This document shows positions 46,870-56,793 of a DNA stretch of 64,000 nt, in pieces. Position 1 is the stretch's first letter, and every line of letters begins with the position of its first letter. Below the pieces are notes generated by a model. It did no database searches and was not told where the DNA came from. It worked only from the letters and a program-made list of their open reading frames with translations. The position numbers and the translations under genes were made by a program. Source of the DNA: Siphonodentalium dalli (lineage: Eukaryota; Mollusca; Scaphopoda; Gadilida; Siphonodentaliidae); assembly GCA_032622095.1 (NCBI GenBank), contig CP136067.1, positions 59,935,899 through 59,999,898 of the forward strand, in the 5' to 3' direction.

Positions 46870-47746
46870 TCTTGAAAACCGTTGACAATTTCTGTCAAAT
46901 TCTTTCTACTTGTGATGTCCAGATAACTACTGAGCCATATGTATTATATAGTTGGTCACGTATTGTTTATAACAAAGGTTTTAGTACTTAGCATCGATGT
47001 TAATGCATGCAAAATTAACTGTTATCAATAAAATAATTGTTGTTGTTGTAACTGGGGGTCTGAAAGCCTGAACACATCTGTTATCGATTAAACGGCATCT
47101 CTGGACAACACTTTCAGTACAAGATTCATATTGGGTCCCATTCAGATCAATTCGAAAATGTTTGTAATGTCATTATCAAAAATATGTATTTTTTTCGACC
47201 AAAAACGTGTTTGGGGGAGGGGTAGCTAAAATCCAATATCTCGCAAACCGTTCAAAATTTTTGTTAACTTCTTTCTTCATATGCTTGACAGATAACTACT
47301 ACACCATATGGACAAAATATTTCAATATTATTGCAATATCCGTTTGAATGATAATGTTCGAAAAATATAATTATTTTGAAAAAGAGCGATTTTTCAACAA
47401 AAAATAAACGTTTCGGCTCCAAATGGCACGAAAATCAAAATTAACCAACACTTCTTGCATATCAGGTACATATATGGTATGCTGTAGTCATTTTAACGCC
47501 TACAATGTGGGCTAATAACTTAGGATATAGCCGCAGGGCTCACTTTACCAAAATCGTTAATTTCTGGGAAAAGTCACTGGTGGGTATCGTTCATCGTCGA
47601 TTTCAGAATAGCCACCACCAATTCCGTTATTTTTCACTATCATTTTCGTCTACAGTATATATTTCTCCTTCAAAAAAAGTTGGTTTTAACTTGTTCTACC
47701 GTGGGTAGGGGTGCCCGACCACTTTTGGCGTTTGGCCGCTGTACTA
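46870..47746 (-). repeat. Right terminal inverted repeat of the 6.7-kb element
   Basis: Reverse-complement counterpart of 41016-41905. A shorter, more degraded inner copy (46660-46870, with TGTTGTTGTTGTAACTGGGG) precedes it. Confidence 0.8.
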
Positions 47747-49310
47747 ATATATTACGGTGTCTGTGCTGTTTCCGGTTCACTGATATGACACGCACACGCG
47801 GATTCGAATACACGCATTGAGTCAGAGAGACTGGTGAGATAGACAGATTAGATATATTGTGTAATTTTACTGGTCCCCATGCTTTATTCAAATTTCATTT
47901 CGAGAGTGCATTGGTTTGCAACAATGGGATTGGAGTACACATACTCGTATATATTAGGACGATAACAGACTTGTCTATCTTCAGTGTCTGTCTAGAGTTG
48001 TACGTGTACTTGTGTGGGATAACGTCCTTTCCATATTCGGAGACGACGCTAGAAGGTATCCCAACTTGAAATTTCCAACTGCAGGCATCCCTCCGAAATG
48101 TCGAAGTATGGAAATTTCCGACCTAAAACCCCTTATTGTTGGTAATTTCGAAATTATTGCCATTTCAGTCAAAACAAAAAGTAGGAAAATATTCGACGTT
48201 TGTTTAAACAAAAACTAGCTTCGCATTTAATACTGGTTTGAAAATCCAACTATAAGAACAATTTCAACCTATTCTGGTTTGAAATTTCCAACTGTTGTTA
48301 ACTCAAGGAATGAAATTTTAAATATTGACCGTTTTACTAGTGTTGCGTTTATGTCACAATATTACAATGTCGTCAGGTGTTGTTGGAAAAAGAAAGGCCA
48401 CAAGACACAAGACTCAGGTCATACTCTCCCATGTAGTTCCGCATTACTTAGCCCTTTCTTTACTAAGTACTCATTGACGAGTAGCTCCCTTGGGAAATGC
48501 CCACATAATAGTACAAGATCAGTTGTTGAGGTTATTATCTGAACATTTCCCACCAATTAATATGAATCCTTATGCACTTGAAGTGTCTGTTTGCTGGCTA
48601 TCGTCTGTTTATATTTCCTGAACATCCCACCCCGATTAATAATTCCCGTGTATAACCGAATGAGATAATACACTCAGTAAAGAAAGGGTTAACGGTCATG
48701 CACCACGAAGATCCGATTATATTACCATATTTACATATATAGGAGACATGTTGTGGAGCAGAAGAGAGGTTCATTCCAATCAAACAAAAATGATATATCC
48801 CGTCTGCTTTACCTCAAGTGATATTTCCGTCACATGAGGCAACATTTATTCCACGAGGAGAGGACTTTTAAAAAATTCGACAGATAAGGTCACCATTGAC
48901 CGAATTCACGTGAACATGCAAGGATGTGTCTTCTGCTATGTTCGTAATTATATGTTCCTTCTTATTCAAGAAATAGTAGGATTATATGATATCTATGGAT
49001 TATAAAATACACATATATATGTATAGTCTCATAACAATTTCATATTTAAATTTTTTGCTTCGTTAAATGTAGACGCTTTGCACAATAGTCTCTGTATTGC
49101 CGAAACACTAGCACATTTAGGCCAAAGTGCTGTGCATTAGTTGGAAAATGAAGCTTTACCCATGTAGCTATTGTTGTGGTCTTGTGATAGCACGTGAGCT
49201 GCATCTCCCAATCGCACAAACCACAAACGTAAAGCTTATTCTAGGATAGCAGGATTATGTAACGGAATAGTCAATATATTTTATTAAATACCCACACGTA
49301 CAAGTTCAAT

Positions 49311-49635
49311 GGACGTAGCTAGACGGTTCCCATGGGGCGCACCTTCAAATTTCCGGCCAACTGCACCCACCCCATTGAACCAAACATCAAACTCACAGGT
49401 TCGCAGAATTCCATTTGCACCCCCTTGCAATATCCAACCTGACACACCCTAATATTGGAAAATTACCAACTATTACTGGTTGGGAAATCAAACAATGAGA
49501 ACAAATCCAACCTATATATGTTGTCAAATTAATGTTCAACTAATGCTGTGTCAGGCATGAAATTTCCAACTGTTGGAAATGTACCGAGGTTCGAGGGGAG
49601 ACACCCCCAAGCAATCCCTGTCGCCACGTCCCTGA
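49311..49635 (-). mobile_element. MITE copy, GGACGTGGCGACAGGG-ended family
   Basis: Left end GGACGTAGCTAGACGG, right end CCCTGTCGCCACGTCC: imperfect inverted ends. The interior has CCAACTGCACCC, GGTTCGCAGAATTCCATTTG and AATATCCAACCTGACACACC. The sister copy in segmental copy 2 (60218-60472) is cut off at the duplication boundary inside this element. Confidence 0.65.
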
Positions 49636-49712
49636 AAAGTTTCATGTGTTATGTACAACGTTTTTGGAAATTGATTCAGGAGAACTAGAGCTAGAGAAAT
49701 GCTTGCCCTCAT

Positions 49713-50005
49713 CAATAAACACACTTTAACTTGAACAAAAAGAAGATGCGATGTAGTCGGATTGGCAACTAATTAGGTGCCATGTATATACATTTAGAAG
49801 AAAAGCATGACTTTCACAACACAAACATGAACATTATAAATATAAGATACAAATTATACTTGCAATTTCAAATACATGAGCCATGTTTGACGCTGGGAGA
49901 ACATTAAACCTAGATCCGGCGACCACGTGGATTTCAAAATCTAACCTAGAATCCGTGTAATCTTGACTTAGCCCCGTCCCAGATTCTCCCACGAAATAAC
50001 GACTC
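49713..50005 (-). repeat. Dispersed repeat copy (family of 28150 and 34373)
   Basis: Close to 34373-34712 over its length, with the same CATGAGCCATGTTTGACGCT and GACCACGTGGATTTCAAAAT. It follows the MITE at 49311 in the same arrangement (inverted) as at 28.2-28.9 kb, so MITE and repeat were probably copied together. Confidence 0.6.
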
Positions 50006-51246
50006 AGGGAACCCTATAAAGTCGAAAAAAATAACGCGGGGAAAATATCTCTTAGTTATTATCTGTTCCTTAACAATGTACTTCACTGAAGGTCCCAACT
50101 CGAAATTGATTGCTTTTCTGTGACCTTTTTTGAGCCGATATCGCAATAAACATTTAATTAATTAACCCAGGAGAAATTCCATAATTGTAAGCGACGCAAA
50201 CCAAAATCGCTCACAAAGTCACTTGAATTGTGAAATTTCGAGTTAGGACCATCAACTATATATACAGTGAAGTCCATCATTAAGGTACAGATAATAACTA
50301 AGAAATATATTACCAGGAAATAAAGTCAGTTTCACAAAGATTGTCCATGCAGATAAGTGGATAACATATATAGCCGTCCAAAAAGCCTTCTGAAACTAGT
50401 TCAGTCATGCATGAACTTATCATTTTGCTGGAACTTGAGCTCGTGACTGATGCATATCCCATGTATTTCACATCAACAATAGGTTGAAAGAAAATAATTT
50501 CAAAGTTCGTGTTGACACACACGAACCTCGTCCAAATACGCGTTTACTCTCCAGATCTTTGGGCCACGCCAATAAATTCCTGTCGTATTATTGAACTCAT
50601 AAACCGCACCATTCCGAATTCACGATGTTCAACGAAAGCGAAGCAAGTTGGTGAGAAAAAAAACAACAACCAGGAATCCGATTTCGATAGGCCCCAATGC
50701 AATGTCAACATAGTGTGGGAAGGTACGGTGTGACGTCACGGGCCAAAAATTAAATGCATCCAATTCGATGTTTTCGCAGTAGTGATGCGCGCGCCACGGG
50801 GTTTCCCCGATACCTTAATCGACATCGGATAAACTTCGGACGAGTCATTTCGGTCTCAGAGCGACTGTGGATCTAATAAGCGGGGGAATGAGTAAAATAT
50901 TATCTTTGCGACTTCGACTTCTTGGCACCGATAGCAAGAATCCAACCACAACAATTTCTATGAAATCTTTTTGAAGATACGCTAAATTTACATTTATTTC
51001 CAAAAGCACATTCTGCTGTTACATATATTCCACATTAATTTTTTGAAGATAAACTGTTAAATAAAAAATATGGTAATTTCTTAAATATAGTAACATATCC
51101 TGTCCATGTTGTGAAAACATTAGGGTAATAGTCCTGATGACAAAAGCTACCAGTATGTGGTATCTCTGATTTTATATCAGAACATTTTTGGAAAAGAGAC
51201 GTCATCTTTAACGAAAAGAGTATATTTATTATATGGTGGTACTTAC
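50006..51246. other. Unique sequence, putative intron of AMT-like exon 3
   Basis: No domain-bearing frame. Short frames at 50310-50522 (minus) and 50509-50733 (plus) have no recognised family. Confidence 0.3.
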
Positions 51247-51331
51247 ATAGGATAATCATCCCGTTCATAATCAGGAACATTTGATCCACATTGCTCTTGA
51301 GAATGGCATAGTCTTCTTCAAAGCTGGCCAT
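51247..51331 (-). CDS. First coding exon, ammonium-transporter-like (copy 3 of 3)
   Basis: Minus strand, 28 codons from an ATG at 51331, then a donor T|GTAAGT in phase 1. The peptide contains AILKSNVDQMFLIMNGMIIL, the closest of the three to the AMT N-terminal pattern (NxDxFFLIVMGMIIF). The next exon should carry FxMQxGFAFLEAGSVRSKN; nothing like it was found at lower coordinates. The copy may be the start of a gene with a very long intron, an alternative first exon of a gene left of the window, or an orphaned exon. A TATATAG on the minus strand near 51730-51740 is a weak promoter candidate. Confidence 0.52.
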
Positions 51332-52087
51332 GGTCAATCACAAACTCTTGACACTAGCACCGATGGAGAAATTGACAGAAAAAATTATGCGTGGCTTTTT
51401 GTCTCAGCAGAGCAAAGTTCTATTACTGCAAAACCAAAACAAATGTTCACGTTAACACCATGGCACTTCAGGTACCAAATTAAGACAGTCTACCCATTGA
51501 ATACAGAATATCTTATCGCGAATGAAACAACCCTGATGTCAAACAGGTAGTTGTGAAAGCAACTGAATGAAATTACCATAATAAGCAAAGCGAAACTGTT
51601 TGATTCTTATATTACAGGCATGGCAGGGCCATTGAGAAGGTGTGCGATTCACTGGGCAATCAAATTCTATTCATTTTGGTTAGGCCAATAAAAACTTGTT
51701 TTTGTGTTTCAATGAGATCCCTTATCCAATCCGCCTATATATCCTGAATACGAACTATATTTTATCTTGCATGTGCCAGAAGGATAATTTTTAGACTATT
51801 GTTACTTGTTTCTCTACGTTTGTTTGTTATCTGTGAAGTCGCATTTTGGCTCGTTCCTTTGTTAGATTTAGGCTTATTCGTAAATCCAACCTGGTCTTTG
51901 TGCATTAATTGTAAGACGTCAATTCGGACCCACGTGTTAATTAACAACCATTTAACGCACCTGGTGTCAATGTTATTTTCAGAGCGGCTTAATTATTATT
52001 TGTTAACCTGATAATGTGAACAGGTTTAATCGAATGTTATGTAATTGCTAATTCGGTCATAGGTCACGCATAAACCCTGAATTCGCA
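51332..52087. other. Upstream region of AMT-like exon 3, nothing else recognised
   Basis: Unique sequence without supported coding regions; it would include the promoter of the exon at 51247-51331. Confidence 0.3.
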
Positions 52088-52159
52088 CTGCTGCACTTTC
52101 TGTATACAAGTTCATTTTAATTTTTGCCACCTCACCAGGGTCGGAATTGGAGGGTATTT
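52088..52159 (+). repeat. 72-bp direct repeat, left copy
   Basis: CTGCTGCACTTTCTGTATAC...GGAGGGTATTT here is identical to 60470-60541. The right copy begins exactly where segmental copy 2 ends. Confidence 0.85.
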
Positions 52160-53177
52160 ATATATATATCTTTAATCCTCCGATAACGAAGAGTGGATAA
52201 ACATACATATTATATATTGTTTTACAAACTCGTGAACAAAGAACAGTACGACAGAAAGATAAGTCTTATCAGCAACAAAGATTACCCTTCATGTAAATAA
52301 CGTATTTACAAATACATAGGTGCACACAATCGTTCAGATGCACATTCCGGCCATCGTACATGTATTACGTACTTACATATACGCTCATTCGCGTGCATAT
52401 ATGCATCCAATCATGCATACATCGATATACACCTGCTTGAGGCATGTATACATCCATCCATGCACACAACCGCATTAACCCCTCACATGCTGGCCAACAC
52501 TCGCAAAGAAACGCGCACCTGACGTACGTACATAAATACATACATACATATGCATCAATCCATACATTCATACATACAAACCTATTACATACCTACACTT
52601 TCCTGGATACAGATATACAGCCACACATATACACGTACGTATATACGTGCAAACATGCACAGTCAGCAATATCCACATATACTCGTTTCACCTATCCATA
52701 TACATATGCACATATACAAGTATACACACACGGTGACACACACGTTCACACAACACAAAATCAACACAAAATCAATAAGTCAAGAGGGACCGGGCCGGAT
52801 CTATAGCTTGCGGCGAGTATATGAATTAGGATGTAAGATAAAGTGACAACGTTTAAGAAAAGCAATGAGCTTGTTTCATTTTGGAATTTTACCGTCTCCG
52901 TTCGTGGGCTATCAGCATAACCATTGTTGTGTTCGGTTAGTATTGACTCTATGTAATACTCACTACATACCATAGGTCCCCGTCCATTTACAACAACAGG
53001 ATGGCGACAAGAGCATCCAGTCTAACAGTACGTAAGTTTTCGTGCAAGATACGAGAAACAAGTACTTAATGGTTATACTCGCAACGAAAGTCCACGACCA
53101 GATGAAATCGTCTGCCCGAAAAAATTCTCTAAGCGGACTACTGTTAATCAATTCAGCACCACGATGCGCCAAACAAA
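52160..53177. other. Spacer with degenerate ACAT/CATA simple repeats
   Basis: From about 52340 to 52760 the sequence is rich in ATACATAC, ATGCAT and CACACA steps, keeping several Thr/His/Tyr-rich frames open; these are low-complexity artefacts. 52780-53177 is probably the 3' UTR of the LINE fragment that follows. Confidence 0.4.
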
Positions 53178-53867
53178 TTATTGCGTTAGTTTACTATAAT
53201 TTTCCCATAATTTTGCTGTGTTTCTAACGAAAAATGTGACAAATTTGTATTTATCAAGAAATGGTATCAAGTTATCAGCAATGTCAGGTATGTGCCCCAA
53301 AAATATTGCTGCAAGTTCTGGTGTGTTCAGATTGTCCAGCATAATATAGAAATTGATCCCAAAGAGATCTATTATCTTGTACCATATAACATTTCGAGTT
53401 TCGCAAATTGCTGGACAATCGAACAATATGTGCATTACTTTGTGTATATACGGATGCAGACACGCATCACACACTCCTTTTTGGTCATATGTTGTTTGTG
53501 ATATTATTCTTCCCACCTGAAGAAAATTTTCTTTGAATTGAGGATGCGCACGGCATACGCGCCATAAAAATGACAGCGAAAATTCACTTTGAATTTGACT
53601 GAAAATATATAGCCACGGATCACTAGAAATTGTGGTTTTCCAACTTTCACTGTACTTTGTATCAATGGCTACATTTACCAGATTCTTCCAACTATCTTTA
53701 GTTGGGAAGGTATTAACATTAGCAAAGTTCGTAAGGAAATCAAGTAAACCATATCTTAATAAGATTATGGTTAGCTCATTCAAAAATGACTTTGATGGGC
53801 GAATTGTGTTAGTTAAGGATTCATGCATTCGTAAGAGAAATATATGTGATGAAGCTTTTTCGGGCAT
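53178..53867 (-). pseudogene. LINE ORF2 C-terminal fragment (zf-RVT region)
   Basis: A single 229-codon frame ending in a stop at 53178. It has SEFSLSFLWRVCRAHPQFKE and a zinc-knuckle-like CDACLHPYIHKVMHILFDC, followed by an amphipathic tail (LIPFLDKYKFVTFFVRNTAK). This C..C....H....C block after the RT is the zf-RVT domain of non-LTR retrotransposons. The frame is intact here but lacks RT and endonuclease. Its 5' side ends exactly at the left boundary of segmental copy 2. The clade is uncertain and differs from the LINE at 33.5 kb. Confidence 0.65.
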
Positions 53868-55875
53868 GTTAATACTAAAACGAATATCCGATTAGCTGCA
53901 TGCATGCGAACGGCAGCATTCACGTGCGTGTGATCGAGGCATCGCGTTATCATTCATTCACGTTCTTGAGATCACAAATCTGAATGCTGAGATGGATGTT
54001 CAATTAATTTCAATTGATACATATGCACACAATATTTCGAATATCTTATGGATTCATATTTTCGATGTCATTCGCAGTCCAATTGATCAGTCTCAGATAA
54101 ACAAAACCATCGAAAACTCATCAGAACTCCTTAAGTAATACGCATATTTACTGCACAGAAACTCGGCGTTTGGTCGGATCTTCATCTGTGCCTTTCGGAT
54201 CTTTCTGGACCGACAGTGGTCCCTTCATATCGCGCGGATATTGAGAACGACATGGATTTTTAAAATTCTGTCAAATCCTATGCTTCATTGACAGATTCAA
54301 CTGTATACCGGCATTTGTTTTGGAAGCGTGGAAGTCCAGAAACTATACTAGTGAATGGATGTTCTCGAAAAATTTAGTGAGCAAAAGCAAAAACACCATT
54401 GAAAAAATTCGCCAAAAAAAATTAATGGTTTGATCTGGGAAAACTGATTGACAACTGGTGGATAAATACTTCTGCTTCATGTGGTAATACACATACGATT
54501 CTCGATGTTTGTTTTACAATGAGAAACAAACATATCCCCATATCATATACGTGAAAATGACTTTCCCATTTCCTCGGCTTTGGCCGTATCCTCGGCTTTG
54601 GCCGTACCACGTACACGCGCGGGGGTGATAATGCAGATCGGCCGACTATAAGAACAATTTCAACCTATTCTGGTTTGAAATTTCCAACTGTTGTTACGCC
54701 AGGAATGAAATTTTAAATATTGACCGTTTTACTAGTGTTGCGGTACTACTGTAATATTACAGCACAGTTTTACTATATGATCAGAGATCTATACACGCAA
54801 TATTTTTACTTCGTTTTTTTTTTGTGGAATTTTTTTTTTAAAGGTGTCGATATAAATTTCGGATGTAAAACGTACCGGTATGAAATAATTCTGCTTGTCT
54901 CCTATAACAAGTGGAGTTTTCAGAACATTTTGAGCCTTCAAAATCAATACATGTGTATGCGTATCTATATGTATTCTAAGTTACTATATAGTGTTCCAAA
55001 TAAACGTGTAGTCCCAAATAAACGACCAGGGTGGGAATCCTAAATATAAAATTTAATAATTGTGCAGACCCGAATAATTGTGAAGGGAAGTACATGTACA
55101 TGTACAGTTCGAAACCATCATAACTGTTGATTTGTAGTTATCGGATAGAGAAATTGTAATGTATACACCGGCTTTTCCAGTCTGAAATGGTCGTTATACC
55201 TATTCTCTTCAGCATAGTTGTCAAAACATAAACAAACATGACATCTTATAGGAGTAAAATTCCAAACTTGATCCAGGTATATTTGACATTATAGGTTTGG
55301 ACCATTAGGGGCGTGGCGACAGGGGGGAAGTCACATATCACCCCAACTTCATCAAAATTTTCTAAATGTTGGAAATTTCATAGCTGACACAACATTAGTT
55401 GGAAATTTCTGTTATTTCTTGAAATATATTTTATTTGTAAATTAAGCATGACACGAATGGGTTGGGGACAATTTAAGTTACAAAAACTAACTTGGCCCTT
55501 CTCTCGGTTAACAAACATTTTATACACACTTGAACAAAATGGCGAAGAAAAAGAAACAAGATCATACAAGTTTAACATTTGTGCACTGACCAGTACTGGC
55601 GTACGTGTTTAATGGGAAGGAGTTTGGTGGGAGGTAGTGTGTTAATGCAAATAACAACGAGATTATACGACTGTTAAGCCAATTATTAATACATATTTGC
55701 GCAGGTCTGATTGTCAGCCGTCTTATTCAATAGCAATCTTGATCAAATAGAAGCATGCAGCTGAAGGATATTCTGACTATATATAGGTCTGTCCTACATC
55801 CTACAATTCACAGAGGCACACAACAGTTCACACATCGGTCGGACCACCAGAGAGTTAGGATCGCCACCTCTCAGG

Positions 55876-56634
55876 ATGACTACGCCACCGAAAATCCCGA
55901 ATGCTATTACAACAATGCTGGACTCCATGCATGTCGCGCCTTGTGTGAGCTGGTCACTCCATGCACACAAAGGCGGATACCAGTTGGTTTTGGACTTCCA
56001 GTCCTGCCCGGCAAATCCCTTATCAGGGCTCTCTACCGGGAGAGGTCTGGAAACTACCAAACCAGCTAGGAAGAAGCGAAAGAAAAAGACTCCATCCAGG
56101 AAAAAGAGAGACACAGAGAGATTGGCTGCGTGGAAAAGGAGGAAATCGACTGATGCCACACCAGGCGACACCTCCCGCGCAGCCGAGATCGATTCACCGC
56201 CCGAAGTGGTAATGGACTCCCCATCGCCACGGATAGACGCGGACATCTCCTTTTTCAACCCGAAGACGCCGGATTACACCGAACCGGAGTCTTCACCTGC
56301 CTCTCCTACAGCAAACGAAGCACCAACATCCGACTCCGAAGACACACCTGACTCCGACACCAACGACACATCTGACTCTAACCCAGACGACAAATCTGAT
56401 TCCGACTCCGACGACACATCTGATTCCGACTCCGATTCCGAAGAAAAAGAAAGACACAAGCACACAATGGAACTATTAGCGAAAGTACAAGAATCATTAA
56501 GACAAGCCGAGTTACAACAAACCGAAACCGAAAAGCTCTTCAATCGTCCGACTTCAAGTTACCAAACATCACCATCCGAACCACCGCCAAAAAAGAGAAA
56601 TAGAAATAGAAAGACACAAAACAACCGCCGCTAG
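55876..56634 (+). CDS. Uncharacterised element-encoded protein, 252 aa
   Basis: Starts at the ATG at 55876. Residues ~20-45 contain PCVSWSLHAHKGGYQLVLDF. A strongly basic motif follows (~55-85: ARKKRKKKTPSRKKRD, then ERLAAWKRRK), then a Ser/Pro linker, an acidic Asp/Ser repeat (~150-195, SDSDSDDTSDSDSDSEE), a short predicted helix (HTMELLAKVQESLRQAELQQ) and a basic tail (PPPKKRNRNRK). The basic PSRKKRD-type motif, the acidic stretch and the coiled-coil-like helix suggest a nuclear, nucleic-acid-binding or gag-like protein. I recall similar PSxxRRD proteins from repetitive loci of other invertebrates, but the function is unknown. Unit 2 encodes a second, disrupted copy, which supports it as a real coding region. 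Confidence 0.6.
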   Translation: MTTPPKIPNAITTMLDSMHVAPCVSWSLHAHKGGYQLVLDFQSCPANPLSGLSTGRGLETTKPARKKRKKKTPSRKKRDTERLAAWKRRKSTDATPGDTSRAAEIDSPPEVVMDSPSPRIDADISFFNPKTPDYTEPESSPASPTANEAPTSDSEDTPDSDTNDTSDSNPDDKSDSDSDDTSDSDSDSEEKERHKHTMELLAKVQESLRQAELQQTETEKLFNRPTSSYQTSPSEPPPKKRNRNRKTQNNRR

Positions 56635-56793
56635 GACTCCCCCACCACGCTTTCGCCGCCTTGCCTCCAACCACAGCACCTACAACAGCCAAAATTACCG
56701 ATCTTCATCGAATAAATCAAGAAAGGGTGAAGGGACATGCAAACTGCAGTCCGACCATCCTACCCGGCCTTCGGCCGGAAACGACTCAACAAC

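Larger units (their letters stand above)
41016..47746. mobile_element. 6.7-kb non-autonomous element with long terminal inverted repeats
   Basis: Starts TAGTGCAGCGGCCAAA and ends TTTGGCCGCTGTACTA; the inverted arms extend ~0.88 kb. The undisturbed target is kept in copy 2 (GTGCATATATTACGG at 58664-58678), which indicates a 3-bp ATA duplication, or 4-5 bp given the TA-rich site. No transposase. Contents from the left: inverted arm, a second diverged copy of the arm sequence (41905-42510), a CR1/L2-type LINE end, a ~190-bp satellite, and the right arm. Long arms plus tandem repeats inside resemble the fold-back element at 13162-19183. Confidence 0.8.
39037..49572 (+). repeat. Segmental duplication copy 1 (interrupted)
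   Basis: Matches 53864-60472 almost base for base, starting at GCATGTTAATACTAAA and ending at AAATTTCCAACTG. Copy 1 is interrupted by the element at 41016-47746; copy 2 by a different insertion at 55801-58628. Without the insertions each copy is about 3.8 kb. No reading frame longer than about 90 codons in the duplicated part has a recognisable domain. A ~120-bp piece (CTATAAGAACAATTTCAACC...) occurs twice within each copy (39823 and 48246; 54647 and 59146). Confidence 0.85.

Noticed and set aside
13162-47746. Polinton/Maverick identity for the two long-TIR elements
   Set aside because: Long TIRs fit, but there is no 6-bp target duplication and no polymerase, integrase or capsid frame.
52444-52846. 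Plus-strand frames of about 100-120 codons
   Set aside because: Low-complexity ACAT/CACA sequence produces Thr/His/Tyr-rich translation in several frames.
39596-54616. Identical 64-codon frames at 39.6 and 54.4 kb as conserved genes
   Set aside because: Identity is explained by the recent segmental duplication and is no evidence of selection.
55794-56258. 154-codon minus-strand frame
   Set aside because: Antisense shadow of the 252-aa plus-strand protein, which has the coherent motifs.
56274-56543. 89-codon minus-strand Ser/Glu-rich frame
   Set aside because: Mirror of the Asp/Ser repeat on the plus strand.
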